Shown here: positions 45,046 through 53,745 of the stretch, piece by piece
Numbering within the stretch: the first letter of the stretch is position 1
How the letters are laid out: each line of letters starts with the position of its first letter
From: Methylophaga sp.
GTDB taxonomy: Bacteria; Pseudomonadota; Gammaproteobacteria; Nitrosococcales; Methylophagaceae
DNA length: 64,000 nucleotides
Direction: 5' to 3'
Assembly (NCBI GenBank): GCA_030148085.1
Contig: JASBUF010000067.1
Span: 1 to 64,000, forward strand
Translations under genes and position numbers: made by a program
Notes under the pieces: generated by a model
Told to the model about the DNA's origin: nothing
Databases searched by the model: none
Seen by the model: only the letters and a program-made list of their open reading frames with translations

Positions 45046-46497
45046 TTATTTGCCGCCTAATAATGAACCTAGCAGCCCGCGTACCAGCTTGCTGCCTAAT
45101 TGCGTACCGATAGACCGCATCGCACTTTTAGCAAAGGCTTCCAGAGGGGTTTCCCTTCGGCTGGATGATGCGCTTTTCTTTGCTTTCGGGGCTTCCTGTT
45201 CAGCGGCCTGTTTTTGCATGTCTTCAGCACGTTGCTTCAACACTTCATGCGCCGACTCGCGGTCCAGCACCTTGTCATAGACTCCGGCCACCAGCGATTC
45301 GGCAAGTAAGGTTTTACGCTGCGCCTCAGTGATAGGGCCAATCTGACTTTTCGGCGGCTTGATTAAGGTCTGCTGCACCATCTGCGGCCGCCCTTTTTTA
45401 TCAAGGGTTGAGACCAAGGCCTCACCGACACCGACTTCGGTGAGTTTCTCACGGGTATCAAAGGCTGGATTATCTCTAAAGGTCTGTGCCGCCGCTTTCA
45501 GCGCTTTTTGATCTTTAGCCGTGTAGGCACGCAAAGCATGTTGAATACGGTTGCCGAGCTGCCCCAACACTGAATCCGGAATATCGGTCGGGTTTTGTGT
45601 GACGAAATACACTCCGACCCCCTTGGAGCGAATCAATCGCACCACCTGCTCAATCTTATCCAGCAGCACTTTAGGCGCACCATCAAAAATCAAATGGGCT
45701 TCATCGAAAAATAACACCAGCTTGGGCTTTTCCGGATCACCGATCTCCGGTAACTGCTCAAACAGTTCAGCCAGCAGCCATAACAAAAAGGCACTATAGA
45801 GCTGTGGGTTCTGCATCAGGGTGTCGGCCGCTAGCAGATTGATGACACCGCGACCATCGGCATCGGTTTGTAGCAGGTCATCCAGATTCAACACTGGTTC
45901 AGTGAAAAACTGCTCTGCGCCCTGCTCTTCCAGCGTGAGTAAACGCCGCTGTATGGCACCAACACTGGCGGCTGAAATATTGCCGTACAAAGTTCGAAAC
46001 TCAGCCGCATTATCAGCGACATACTGCAGCATGGCACGCAGGTCTTTTAAATCTAAAACCAGCCAGCCGTTATCGTCGGCCACCCGGAATACCAGCGTCA
46101 GAATTCCTTGCTGAGTTTCATTCAAGTTCAACAGTCGTGAGAGTAACAATGGCCCCATATCGGAAATGGTCGTGCGCAGTGGATGCCCTTTTTCACCAAA
46201 CACATCCCAGCAGGTGACCGGAAAGCCATGAAAGGCGAAGTCCGTTAAATTCATCAACTCAACACGTTCGGTGATTTTCGGATGCGTTTTACCGGACTGA
46301 CTGACGCCGGATAAATCCCCTTTAATATCGGCCGCAAACACCGGCACACCAATGTCACTGAAACTTTCCGCCAGCCCCTGCAGTGTCACCGTTTTCCCTG
46401 TGCCCGTCGCTCCGGCAATTAAACCATGACGATTCGCCATGTTCGGTAACAAATAGACCGGTTCCGCTGCCTGCCCCACAAATATCGGTGCCACCAT
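45046..46497 (-). CDS. yjgR: HerA-like ATPase, DUF853 (YjgR) family
   Basis: The 483-residue protein has Walker A GATGTGKTVTLQGLAE near residues 29-44, ADIKGDLSG, Walker B KLVLFFDEAHLIFDG near residue 275, the arginine/sensor-like VYFVTQNPTDIP and GNRIQHALRAYTAKD, all typical of the DUF853 branch of HerA/FtsK-type ATPases. A low-complexity Lys/Ser/Glu linker and a hydrophobic RGLLGSLLGGK tail end it. The cellular role is not settled. It is divergent from zapG. Confidence 0.9.
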   Translation of the reverse strand: MVAPIFVGQAAEPVYLLPNMANRHGLIAGATGTGKTVTLQGLAESFSDIGVPVFAADIKGDLSGVSQSGKTHPKITERVELMNLTDFAFHGFPVTCWDVFGEKGHPLRTTISDMGPLLLSRLLNLNETQQGILTLVFRVADDNGWLVLDLKDLRAMLQYVADNAAEFRTLYGNISAASVGAIQRRLLTLEEQGAEQFFTEPVLNLDDLLQTDADGRGVINLLAADTLMQNPQLYSAFLLWLLAELFEQLPEIGDPEKPKLVLFFDEAHLIFDGAPKVLLDKIEQVVRLIRSKGVGVYFVTQNPTDIPDSVLGQLGNRIQHALRAYTAKDQKALKAAAQTFRDNPAFDTREKLTEVGVGEALVSTLDKKGRPQMVQQTLIKPPKSQIGPITEAQRKTLLAESLVAGVYDKVLDRESAHEVLKQRAEDMQKQAAEQEAPKAKKSASSSRRETPLEAFAKSAMRSIGTQLGSKLVRGLLGSLLGGK

Positions 46498-46583
46498 GCC
46501 CTATTCCTTTTCGCTGTGAATCACAAACCACTGACATTGCGTTCAGATTAAAACACGAATGTCGGAACACCAAGCAAAACAGT

Positions 46584-46612
46584 TTGTCATCAAAAGGGAG
46601 CCTAGCTAGACT
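46584..46612 (+). promoter_or_regulatory. Sigma-70 promoter of zapG with overlapping dyad
   Basis: TTGTCA (46584-46589) and TAGACT (46607-46612) are separated by 17 bases. The -10 box lies inside an inverted repeat CCTAG-CTAGA-CTAGG (46601-46615) that could be an operator. Confidence 0.55.
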
Positions 46613-46645
46613 AGGTTGAAACAGTCTTCAACAACGGAATGCATC

Positions 46646-47050
46646 ATGACCACAACGACTATCTGGACTCTATTCGCCCTCGGCGTTGTTTTCGCTGCTT
46701 TGATTGGCTTTGCAATAGGTCGTCGTCAGGCACCCGGTGGCACCGTACAACTCAAAGAACTGGAAGATCAGCACGAACTGGAACTGCAGCAAAAGCAGCT
46801 TGAACTGGAAGCCTACCAACAACAGGTGCATGAGCATTACAACAAAACTGCCAATCTGTTTAAGGGTATGGCCGGTTCTTATAAAGAATTGTTCGACCAT
46901 CTCTCCATCGGCTACGAACAACTTGGTGATCTCTCTGACCAACGGGTACTGCCTGAGCGGGCTGGTGCTCTGCTGGATGGGCCGGATATGCAGCCGAAAT
47001 CGGATTTTATGAATCCAAGAGATCACGACGAAGACGCCTTCAACCGCTGA
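46646..47050 (+). CDS. zapG: Cell division protein ZapG (YhcB, DUF1043)
   Basis: ZapG is an inner-membrane protein linking division and envelope growth in gammaproteobacteria. ATG 46646 gives 134 residues: one helix (about 6-24) ending GRRQ, a coiled coil (LKELEDQHELELQQKQLELE and onward), and the family's HYNKTANLFKGMAGSYKELF followed by DHLSIGYEQL. An earlier TTG in frame is less likely because the helix would be internal. A terminator follows. Confidence 0.9.
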   Translation: MTTTTIWTLFALGVVFAALIGFAIGRRQAPGGTVQLKELEDQHELELQQKQLELEAYQQQVHEHYNKTANLFKGMAGSYKELFDHLSIGYEQLGDLSDQRVLPERAGALLDGPDMQPKSDFMNPRDHDEDAFNR

Positions 47051-47101
47051 TTTTCACTCGCTGTTAGCCACTCGCTGACATACGCATTCATTCATAAGCT
47101 A

Positions 47102-47127
47102 CCGGCATCTGACTGATGCTGGTTTTT
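47102..47127 (+). terminator. Rho-independent terminator after zapG
   Basis: Stem CCGGCATC / GATGCTGG (one G-T pair) with a short loop is followed by five T, 51 bases after the zapG stop and before the azurin gene. Confidence 0.75.
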
Positions 47128-47192
47128 GCTACTGAGCTCTCATCTCATTACTTAGAATGAATCTCTCAATTTTATTAACTTGGAGAGAGAGA

Positions 47193-47633
47193 ATGCGTTT
47201 ATATCTACTACCCCTGGCTTTCATTTCATCAATCGCCAGTGCAAACACCTGTGAAGTCGCTGTTTCATCTAATGACTCATGGGCTTATGACACAAAAACA
47301 ATTAGTGTTCCTGCTAATTGTGAGGAGTTTACTGTCAATTTCAAACACAACGGCAAATTGTCTAAAGAAGGACTCGGCCATAACTGGGTTCTGGCTAAGA
47401 CAGCTGATGTCAATGCGATTGCCCAAGATGGCGGTACTCAAGGTCTGGAAAACAACTTCCTGAAACAAGGCGATGACCGTATTATCGCTCACACGCCAAT
47501 CATTGGTGGTGGTGAAAGCGCCTCAACTACCTTCAAAGTTAGTGCATTGGACGCTAAAGAAAACTACACCTTCTTCTGCTCATTCCCCGGTCATACATTT
47601 ATGATGCGCGGTACTCTAAAAATTGCAGAATAA
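47193..47633 (+). CDS. Azurin
   Basis: Azurin is a periplasmic type 1 copper protein carrying single electrons. ATG 47193 follows TTGGAGAGAGA and gives 146 residues with a signal peptide ending SIASA. The copper ligands align exactly with azurin spacing: His63 (GHNWVL), Cys129, His134 and Met138 (CSFPGHTFMM), and the disulfide pair is Cys20/Cys43. It faces the mau cluster, which lacks amicyanin. Azurins accept electrons from methylamine dehydrogenase in Methylomonas sp. J and from aromatic amine dehydrogenase, so that role is likely here. Confidence 0.94.
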   Translation: MRLYLLPLAFISSIASANTCEVAVSSNDSWAYDTKTISVPANCEEFTVNFKHNGKLSKEGLGHNWVLAKTADVNAIAQDGGTQGLENNFLKQGDDRIIAHTPIIGGGESASTTFKVSALDAKENYTFFCSFPGHTFMMRGTLKIAE

Positions 47634-47681
47634 AAGAGCTTTCTCAGCTTAGCTCACCCCATTTCCTCTTGTGTACCCCTT

Positions 47682-47722
47682 GATAAAGGTGTGGTGGTTC
47701 GCCACTCACCTTTATCTTTTTT
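47682..47722. terminator. Terminator between azurin and mauN
   Basis: GATAAAGGTG and CACCTTTATC form a long outer stem, with an inner GTGG/CCAC stem and TTCG loop, followed by a T-rich tail. It lies between the convergent azurin and mauN genes and may serve both. Confidence 0.75.
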
Positions 47723-47726
47723 AGAT

Positions 47727-48572
47727 TTACTCATCGACTTTTCTGGTTACCATTCCTACCAAATCCAGCTTCATTGACAGCGCCCCTTCATGGCACTCAT
47801 CCAGACAGGCACCACAACGGGTGCAATCAACGGATGTTACGGCCTGCGCCTGCTTGGAGACTACCGGTGCCAACACATGGGGTTCAGGGCACACAGTCAT
47901 ACAACGCGAGCAACCACTGGCATCACAGGATTCGCTAGGCGTTGCCGTGACTTTAAGCCGCCCGTAGCGACCAATTAGTCCATAAAAAGCACCAACCGGA
48001 CAAAGATGGCCACACCAGGCCCGCCGACTCACGAATAAGTCGAACAAAAATAAAGCGCCCAGCAACATGGCACCACTGAAGGAAAACCAGATCAGCTCAC
48101 GCTGGAATCGTGTGATCGGATTTACCATCTCCCATGCCAGCGTACCGCCAAACAAGGACAGTGCTAAGGCCAATGCCAATATCCATAGCCGCAGGCTTCG
48201 GGATAAGCTCATATTGCCTTTAATTTTGAGCTTTTTACGTAACCAGTAAGCCAGATCGGTCAACAGGTTGATAGGACATACCCAGCTACAGTAGAGGCGA
48301 CCTGCAAAAAAGGCATAAAAGCCGCCGACGAGGATAGCTCCCAGTAATGCCGGTAACGCAATGGACGAGCCTGCCAGAAAAGACTGAAGCAGAATAAAGG
48401 GATCGGTTAGTTTCAGCTCACCAAACCAAAGGCTGGACGATAAATTACCGTCAGCAATCTTGCCATACCCCGGTATGTGAACAGTGAAGGCTAATAAAAT
48501 GGAGATTTGAACTATGCGGCGCATTAACAACCAGCGATGCCGGTAAAGACCTCGCTTCAAACGTCGTAGCAT
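47727..48572 (-). CDS. mauN: Methylamine utilization protein MauN (NapH-like ferredoxin)
   Basis: The 281-residue membrane protein has about five helices, a paired CSWVCPINLL and CGHLCPVGAFYG in cytoplasm-side loops as in NapH, and two C-terminal 4Fe-4S motifs, CDASGCSRCMTVCPEP and CTRCGACLDECHEG. With MauM it resembles a NapGH quinol dehydrogenase module. Reports on other mau clusters describe mauM and mauN as dispensable for active enzyme, so it may tune electron supply. It is the last gene of the cluster, two bases after mauM. Confidence 0.93.
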   Translation of the reverse strand: MLRRLKRGLYRHRWLLMRRIVQISILLAFTVHIPGYGKIADGNLSSSLWFGELKLTDPFILLQSFLAGSSIALPALLGAILVGGFYAFFAGRLYCSWVCPINLLTDLAYWLRKKLKIKGNMSLSRSLRLWILALALALSLFGGTLAWEMVNPITRFQRELIWFSFSGAMLLGALFLFDLFVSRRAWCGHLCPVGAFYGLIGRYGRLKVTATPSESCDASGCSRCMTVCPEPHVLAPVVSKQAQAVTSVDCTRCGACLDECHEGALSMKLDLVGMVTRKVDE

Positions 48573-48574
48573 AG

Positions 48575-49258
48575 TTAGCTCCTTCCAACCGAATTCCTGC
48601 CTGATAGCCCCAAGCCCAACTCACGTGGCAGCACACGGATAGCCGCTTCAGACAACACACAATGTTTCTCACAGGTGCCGCAACCCGTGCACTTATCGGA
48701 ATGAACGGTAGGAATAAGCAACTTACCCTTTTCTGACTGAACAGGCTCCAGCGTGATGGCTTCATCACGAATCGGGCAGACTCGCCAGCAAATACTGCAG
48801 GTCAGGCCTTTGTAATTGAGGCAGGTTTCATGGTCGACCAGTACAGCCACACCCATATCGGCTTTTTTGATATCCGTCATATGACGATCCAACGCCCCGG
48901 TCGGACAGGCTTTTGCACAGGGAATATCGGTACACATCCGGCACGGTTCTTCCCTTGCCACAAAATAGGGTGTGCCCTGAGGCGCAGGACCGGCCCAACT
49001 GGCGAGTTTAAGAATATCGTAGGGACAGTCATCAACGCACAGGCCGCAGCGTATGCAAGCGGAGTCAAAATCCAGATCGGGTAAGGCGCCCGGCGGCCTG
49101 AGCGCTTCTGCCGCGCGTGCAGGCCGCGACAGAATCATCGATTGACCGACGATGGTGCCGACGAGGACGACACCGAAACGCTTGAATAACGTTCGGAAGG
49201 TATCCCTTTTAGCGGGGTCTTCCAGATTGGCCTTGTTGTGTCGTTTGTCCTCAGCCAT
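48575..49258 (-). CDS. mauM: Methylamine utilization protein MauM (NapG-like ferredoxin)
   Basis: ATG 49258, directly after a CAGGAG ribosome-binding site, gives 227 residues. The N terminus has a hydrophobic export segment (VVLVGTIVGQSMI), without a clean twin-arginine motif. Four 4Fe-4S sites follow: CIRCGLCVDDCPYD, CRMCTDIPCAKACPTG, CLNYKGLTCSICWRVCP and CTGCGTCEKHCV, as in NapG. The partner is MauN, whose ATG follows two bases after the stop. Confidence 0.93.
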   Translation of the reverse strand: MAEDKRHNKANLEDPAKRDTFRTLFKRFGVVLVGTIVGQSMILSRPARAAEALRPPGALPDLDFDSACIRCGLCVDDCPYDILKLASWAGPAPQGTPYFVAREEPCRMCTDIPCAKACPTGALDRHMTDIKKADMGVAVLVDHETCLNYKGLTCSICWRVCPIRDEAITLEPVQSEKGKLLIPTVHSDKCTGCGTCEKHCVLSEAAIRVLPRELGLGLSGRNSVGRS

Positions 49259-49290
49259 AAATACACTCCTGCAGACAAGCTGCAAAAACG

Positions 49291-49653
49291 CTAGGGAGAG
49301 ACCGTCATCTTGGCTCGGATGATCGGATGAATCCAGCACTGCAGCAGATAATCACCCGCAGCAGGAATAGTCCAAGTGAAGGTTTCGCCTGGAAGTTGCA
49401 CATCTAAATTCACCACAGTCCCATCGGGGTGGGTGATATAAATACTGTGTGCAACATCAGATTTGTTCGTGATCGCCAAGGTATCACTTGCCCTGGGGGT
49501 AAAAGTCCAGTCTTCAAAATCGTGGTGGGTCAGTGACAAATTGTGAACCACCGGCTCTGACTCGCTCATCTGCTCGGCTCTGCCAGCCGTCGAGATTAGC
49601 GTTGCCGTGATCAGCGTCATGCCCAACAACCAACGTTGCAGTTTCCTATTCAC
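49291..49653 (-). CDS. mauL: MauL-like cupredoxin lacking the axial methionine
   Basis: The 120-residue product starts at GTG 49653 and has a signal peptide ending AGRAE. The C-terminal cupredoxin domain aligns with amicyanin: His69 (DVAHSIYI), Cys106 and His109 in CWIHPIIRAKM, where amicyanin has CTPHPFMRGKV. The amicyanin Met98 position is isoleucine 112, so the usual axial ligand is missing. Its place between mauG and mauM matches mauL of methylotrophs, a gene reported as needed for methylamine dehydrogenase production. A maturation role is therefore more likely than electron carriage. Confidence 0.8.
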   Translation of the reverse strand: MNRKLQRWLLGMTLITATLISTAGRAEQMSESEPVVHNLSLTHHDFEDWTFTPRASDTLAITNKSDVAHSIYITHPDGTVVNLDVQLPGETFTWTIPAAGDYLLQCWIHPIIRAKMTVSP

Positions 49654-49658
49654 GTCAG

Positions 49659-50663
49659 CTATTCCTCAGGCAAAACCGGTACTTCAAGATCAAGTGGGCC
49701 ACCATCCAGCGTTTGCAGAAATGCGATGAGATCCGCTCTCTCCTGCTCGCTGAGTTCAAACGGTTTCATTTCTTTCGACAGGCTGGCACGTTGAATACCG
49801 CCCTCTTCATAGTGTTTTACCACTTCTTCCAGGCTGCTCATCGAACCATCGTGCATAAACGGGCCGTTTTCAGGCAGATCACGCAAGGTCGGTGTTTTAA
49901 AGGCATGCTGCATAATCGTTACCTCCACCGGTATCACTTTGCCCCGTCCCAAATCCGGACTATCCAGACCGATATCATGGAAACTGTCATCGGTGAAACG
50001 CCACGACTTATGACAGGCAGCGCACTGAGCTTTATCGTTAAACACCTCAAAGCCACGTTGTGCACTGGTGCTGATAGCCTGCTCATCGCCAGTTACCCAT
50101 CGGTCAAAGCTTGAATGATTAGATACCAGGGTACGCTGGAAAGTGGCCAGCGCCATAGCGATACGCTGCGTGGTGATCTCAGCATCACCGTAGGCCGATT
50201 CAAACAGGGGCTCATAGCCTTTGATTTCACCCAATCTTTGAACTAACTCGTTCATGTTGTAGTTCATTTCATGTGGCGTAGTGATCGGAAGCACCGCCTG
50301 TGCTTCCAGTGAGTTGGCTCGGCCATCCCACATTAATGCGTTAAGCCAGGCACTGTTCATGGCAGTGGGCGTTCGTCTCGGCTGCTCGAGTTCTTCAGAA
50401 CCCAGCGGCACAATACGGCCATCGCTCCAGCGATGATCCGGTGAGTGACAGGTCGCACAGGACATGCCTTTTTCTCGAGACAAACGCGGGTCAAAAAACA
50501 GGGTTTTCCCCAGCGTGGTTTTTTCTACAGTCAGCGGATTGGATGCCGGAGCCGGAATGGCTTCGGGACGTTGATATTCACTCCGCTTAATCGTGTCATC
50601 GGCCAAACTGACATGCACGGAAAATACCGTGCATGCCAACATGACGAGGCTTCTGATCTTCAT
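49659..50663 (-). CDS. mauG: Diheme enzyme MauG (TTQ biosynthesis)
   Basis: MauG completes the tryptophan tryptophylquinone cofactor on MauA by long-range six-electron oxidation. The 334-residue periplasmic protein has a signal peptide ending VSLA and two heme c sites, CATCH at 69-73 and CAACH at 214-218. Tyr285 in VVKHYEEGG lies where the unusual tyrosine heme ligand of MauG is expected, separating it from ordinary cytochrome c peroxidases. Trp112 (MWDGR) is a candidate for the inter-heme tryptophan. It sits between mauA and mauL. Confidence 0.93.
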   Translation of the reverse strand: MKIRSLVMLACTVFSVHVSLADDTIKRSEYQRPEAIPAPASNPLTVEKTTLGKTLFFDPRLSREKGMSCATCHSPDHRWSDGRIVPLGSEELEQPRRTPTAMNSAWLNALMWDGRANSLEAQAVLPITTPHEMNYNMNELVQRLGEIKGYEPLFESAYGDAEITTQRIAMALATFQRTLVSNHSSFDRWVTGDEQAISTSAQRGFEVFNDKAQCAACHKSWRFTDDSFHDIGLDSPDLGRGKVIPVEVTIMQHAFKTPTLRDLPENGPFMHDGSMSSLEEVVKHYEEGGIQRASLSKEMKPFELSEQERADLIAFLQTLDGGPLDLEVPVLPEE

Positions 50664-50687
50664 GATTTAAGAATGCCTCTGACCGAC

Positions 50688-51254
50688 TTAGCTGGCTTTG
50701 CCAACAACCGGTGAAATGGTGCAGTGATAAGTCATATCATCATTTTCTGCACCGAAACACCAAACGATGTCGTTAGAGAACTCTGGGCGGTAAACTGGCA
50801 GTTCACCTTCAGTGTTCAGACACGCACAGCTACCACAAGTTTGCTTACCACAGCAGTCACGGTAAGCGATCAGGTAAGTTTGCTGGTCACCCGGGTTATA
50901 ACAGCTCGCCACCCAAGAACTTGGTGACAGGCTGGTGCCCGGCGGACAGGAAGTCAGCGTACCACCACAGCAGTCACAAACGTTACCGTCGATAGAACAG
51001 TGACGCCAGTAGTCACAGGCTTGAGGATCCTGATCCTGAGGTGTCCAACCTGCTCTCAGTACGTCGCCACCTGATGCTGATGCGGCATGCGCTTCACTCA
51101 GGCGTCCACGGCGGTCAACAGGAAGCAGTGGTAAGATGGTTGCACCCACCAGAAAGCCCCCCAGTTTGCCGACAAAACTACGACGACCTGTTTTGTTGGC
51201 GGTACGACGAGTCAGTTTTTCAATCGCTGCGTCAAATCCTAATTTCTTTGTCAT
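50688..51254 (-). CDS. mauA: Methylamine dehydrogenase light (beta) chain, TTQ subunit
   Basis: MauA carries the TTQ cofactor that oxidises methylamine to formaldehyde and ammonia. The 188-residue precursor has a twin-arginine signal (GRRSFVGKLGGFLVGA, residues 23-38) ending near SEAHA. By alignment with the Paracoccus beta subunit, the TTQ tryptophans are Trp114 (SSWVASCYNP) and Trp165 (IVWCFGAE); catalytic Asp133 (AYRDCCG), Tyr176 and Thr179 are present at matching spacing. It has 14 cysteines after the signal; relative to the 12 I recall in Paracoccus, Cys96 and Cys140 are extra. Confidence 0.97.
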   Translation of the reverse strand: MTKKLGFDAAIEKLTRRTANKTGRRSFVGKLGGFLVGATILPLLPVDRRGRLSEAHAASASGGDVLRAGWTPQDQDPQACDYWRHCSIDGNVCDCCGGTLTSCPPGTSLSPSSWVASCYNPGDQQTYLIAYRDCCGKQTCGSCACLNTEGELPVYRPEFSNDIVWCFGAENDDMTYHCTISPVVGKAS

Positions 51255-51301
51255 TTGCCTTCTCCGTTTCTATTTCTAAAGGTCTACTATCAGGTGAATG
51301 A

Positions 51302-51934
51302 TTAGTGCAGGTGCTCGCCCACTTTCACTTCTTTCGCGGTAGAGCCGTCTTTCAGGTAGCTCTGCAGAGAAGCGTGGCCGAGGCGAATGGTTTCGAACAG
51401 GCTTTCAACGTGCTCACGGGTGTTGCACAGGCCTTTGCCTTTGATAACACCATCCGCATCCAGCAGGACACCGTAAGGCACTTTCGAAATCTGGTAGCGC
51501 ATACCAATTTCAGGCGAGTTGATGTACAGCTCACCTTTCAGTGGGTGATTGCTCAGGAACTCACGGTGTTCCGCCGCAGTACCGTCACTGATCAGAATCA
51601 CATCTGCACCTTCAGAAGCTGCTACATCACGAATGATTGGCAACAACTTGGCACAAACCGGGCATGAAGGACCGGTGAACATCAGCAGACTTGGACGACC
51701 TTTGGTGATCGCACGACCAACCAGTACATCTTTTTCATCTGTGAATGTTTTAACGTTGAACACTGGTGATTTGTCACCGATGTCAGGTCCGTGATCCACC
51801 ATCATCGCACCCAGCGGTGCTGAGCGTTCATGCAGCAGACCAATTTGTCGGATGACACCGACCATGAGTGCAGCCAGAGCCAGAAAAGCAGCCCAGAGCA
51901 ACACATTTGAAGCAATAAGAATATCGAAGCTCAT
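51302..51934 (-). CDS. mauD: Methylamine dehydrogenase accessory protein MauD
   Basis: MauD is a thioredoxin-fold protein required for correct folding of the disulfide-rich MauA. The 210-residue sequence has an N-terminal membrane helix (about 8-30), VGRAITKGRPSLLMFTGPS and the redox motif CPVC at residues 91-94, followed by a thioredoxin-like core (ISKVPYGVLLDADG with the cis-proline). It lies 22 bases downstream of mauE and 47 bases upstream of mauA. Confidence 0.94.
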   Translation of the reverse strand: MSFDILIASNVLLWAAFLALAALMVGVIRQIGLLHERSAPLGAMMVDHGPDIGDKSPVFNVKTFTDEKDVLVGRAITKGRPSLLMFTGPSCPVCAKLLPIIRDVAASEGADVILISDGTAAEHREFLSNHPLKGELYINSPEIGMRYQISKVPYGVLLDADGVIKGKGLCNTREHVESLFETIRLGHASLQSYLKDGSTAKEVKVGEHLH

Positions 51935-51956
51935 TGTAAATTTTCCTTACTAAAAA

Positions 51957-52505
51957 TTAGGTTCTTGATTCGCGGGAATTCGGCAACCCCACCATCACAT
52001 CAGCCGCTACATAGAGCATGGCCAACAGTGCAGCCGAAGCCATACCGATAAGCCAGGATGCGAGGGAGACATTCGCGACTTCCAGCGAACTCAGAGCGAT
52101 GAACGTGCTGACACCAGCGAGGAAGAGCGCGCGCAGGACATGAAACATGCCAATGCGGCTCTTACTGGTCGGACGACGCACGCAGCCACAGTCAATGTGA
52201 GTGCGGCCCCTGCCGACGTTGATTGCCAGTGCCAGAGCGAATACCACAAACAGGCCAACTGCTACCCAGGCCGCCATTTCACGTGCAGGCGGCACCATCA
52301 AAGCGACAGCACACGCCAACTCAACCATAGGCAGAAGTCTGGCTACCGGTGCCACCAGAAAACCTGGCAGCAAACGGTAGTTGTCGACAACACCCTGGAA
52401 TTCGTCGGGGCTTCGCAGCTTGGAAATAGCCGCCACAGCCAGTACCAGCCCCACGAAAAGTGTGGCCAGTACAGACAGAGCAGGATCGTTAATTAACCAG
52501 TTCAT
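51957..52505 (-). CDS. mauE: Methylamine utilization membrane protein MauE
   Basis: MauE is a membrane protein needed with MauD for MauA stability, probably in disulfide handling. The 182-residue protein has four or five helices and a loop [13 protein letters not shown] near residues 102-114 that carries the paired cysteines. [14 protein letters not shown] near the start is typical for the family. It starts three bases after the mauB stop. Confidence 0.93.
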   Translation of the reverse strand: MNWLINDPALSVLATLFVGLVLAVAAISKLRSPDEFQGVVDNYRLLPGFLVAPVARLLPMVELACAVALMVPPAREMAAWVAVGLFVVFALALAINVGRGRTHIDCGCVRRPTSKSRIGMFHVLRALFLAGVSTFIALSSLEVANVSLASWLIGMASAALLAMLYVAADVMVGLPNSRESRT

Positions 52506-52508
52506 GGC

Positions 52509-53687
52509 TTACTCACTATCCTGAGGCAGGGTCAGAATGTGTGGGTAACGACCCAGGCTACCGATTTCACCGACTTTCTTACCTGTCTTCGCGTCGAAGG
52601 TGTACATCGCTCTATCACCCGCAGACAAAGCAAACAGATAAGGCTGGTCATCCTGACTTACCGCAATCGAATCGATTTCGTGTTTCAGCTCGATACGACG
52701 CAGACGTTTGCCAGTATTCCCATCGACAACAAAGACATAACGACTTGGTGATTTGTGAGTCCACTCAGCACGTTGATCGGCCAACAGATACAGCTCGTTC
52801 GTTTTATCGTGAACGGTAATTAGCTGCCAGCCACCTGGACGCCACTTTGCAGCCTTCTCTTCATCGGTAAAAACTTCGAAAGGCTTCTTGAACTTGGCAC
52901 CAGAAGCAGTGAGTTCAGCTTGGAATATCTGTCCTTCGTAGTCAGGCCATACCAAGTGATTTGTCACATCCGAGTAGTACGGCATATTGCTCAAGTACTC
53001 ATCTTCAGCATGAAATACCTTGGAATGTTTCTGCTCTGCGTTTCCTTCAGCGTCATAGCTGATTTGCAGCAACGAACCATCACGACAATGCATATAGACG
53101 TTTTGCTCTGGAGCTGGGAACAGGTGGTAACAGTCCGGTGTATCAATCATTTTGACGAACTTGTTGTTTTCCAGATCAACCAGGCCAACCGCAGGTACCG
53201 GTGAGAACTGCTGGAAAAGCATATGCTTGTCATCAGTACTCAGCGTTGCCATGTGCGGGAATACACCGGTCAGAAAACGGCCTTCAGGAATATCGATATC
53301 CGCAGTCACTTCGTGAGTGCTGGTATCGAATACTTCGATATAGTCATCACGATTACCACGGGCAATACGGTCATACCAGGTATTGGCAACGGCCAAAAAC
53401 TTGCCTTTGTCACCGACCATTACGTGAGGCAGTTTGCCTGCGTCGACCATACCCAACATTTTGCTGGTTTTGCCATCAATAGTGAAAACCTGGGAGGTCA
53501 TTTGGAAATGACCCGGATCAGTTACATAAACGCGTTTTGCATCACTTGCTGGTGCAACTTCGATCGTCTGTGCTTCGATGGCAATATCTGCTAATGCTGG
53601 ATACGTCGTTGCCATCAGGGCTGCTGCGGCAATACTGCCTGCCAGAGCTTGCTGCCCAAGCTTTGATTTAAAATTAAATATAGTCAT
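52509..53687 (-). CDS. mauB: Methylamine dehydrogenase heavy (alpha) chain
   Basis: MauB forms the seven-bladed propeller that holds MauA in the periplasmic alpha2beta2 enzyme. The 392-residue precursor has a Sec-type signal peptide ending YPALA, with no twin arginine, and blade repeats such as RVYVTDPGHF, MLGMVDAGKLPHVMV, GGWQLITVHDKTNELYLLAD, RYVFVVDGNTGKRLRRIEL and MYTFDAKTGKKVGEIGSL. The methylamine rather than aralkylamine type is judged from the whole cluster and MauA. It follows mauF after 58 bases. Confidence 0.95.
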   Translation of the reverse strand: MTIFNFKSKLGQQALAGSIAAAALMATTYPALADIAIEAQTIEVAPASDAKRVYVTDPGHFQMTSQVFTIDGKTSKMLGMVDAGKLPHVMVGDKGKFLAVANTWYDRIARGNRDDYIEVFDTSTHEVTADIDIPEGRFLTGVFPHMATLSTDDKHMLFQQFSPVPAVGLVDLENNKFVKMIDTPDCYHLFPAPEQNVYMHCRDGSLLQISYDAEGNAEQKHSKVFHAEDEYLSNMPYYSDVTNHLVWPDYEGQIFQAELTASGAKFKKPFEVFTDEEKAAKWRPGGWQLITVHDKTNELYLLADQRAEWTHKSPSRYVFVVDGNTGKRLRRIELKHEIDSIAVSQDDQPYLFALSAGDRAMYTFDAKTGKKVGEIGSLGRYPHILTLPQDSE

Positions 53688-53745
53688 ATCTCCTCCAAAC
53701 TATTTTTTGGTTTATTAAGAGTTAAGGATTAAGGCTCGCCCGTGT

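Noticed and set aside
49291-49653. Amicyanin (mauC)
   Set aside because: The position after mauG and the loss of the axial methionine fit mauL better than amicyanin, which usually follows mauA.
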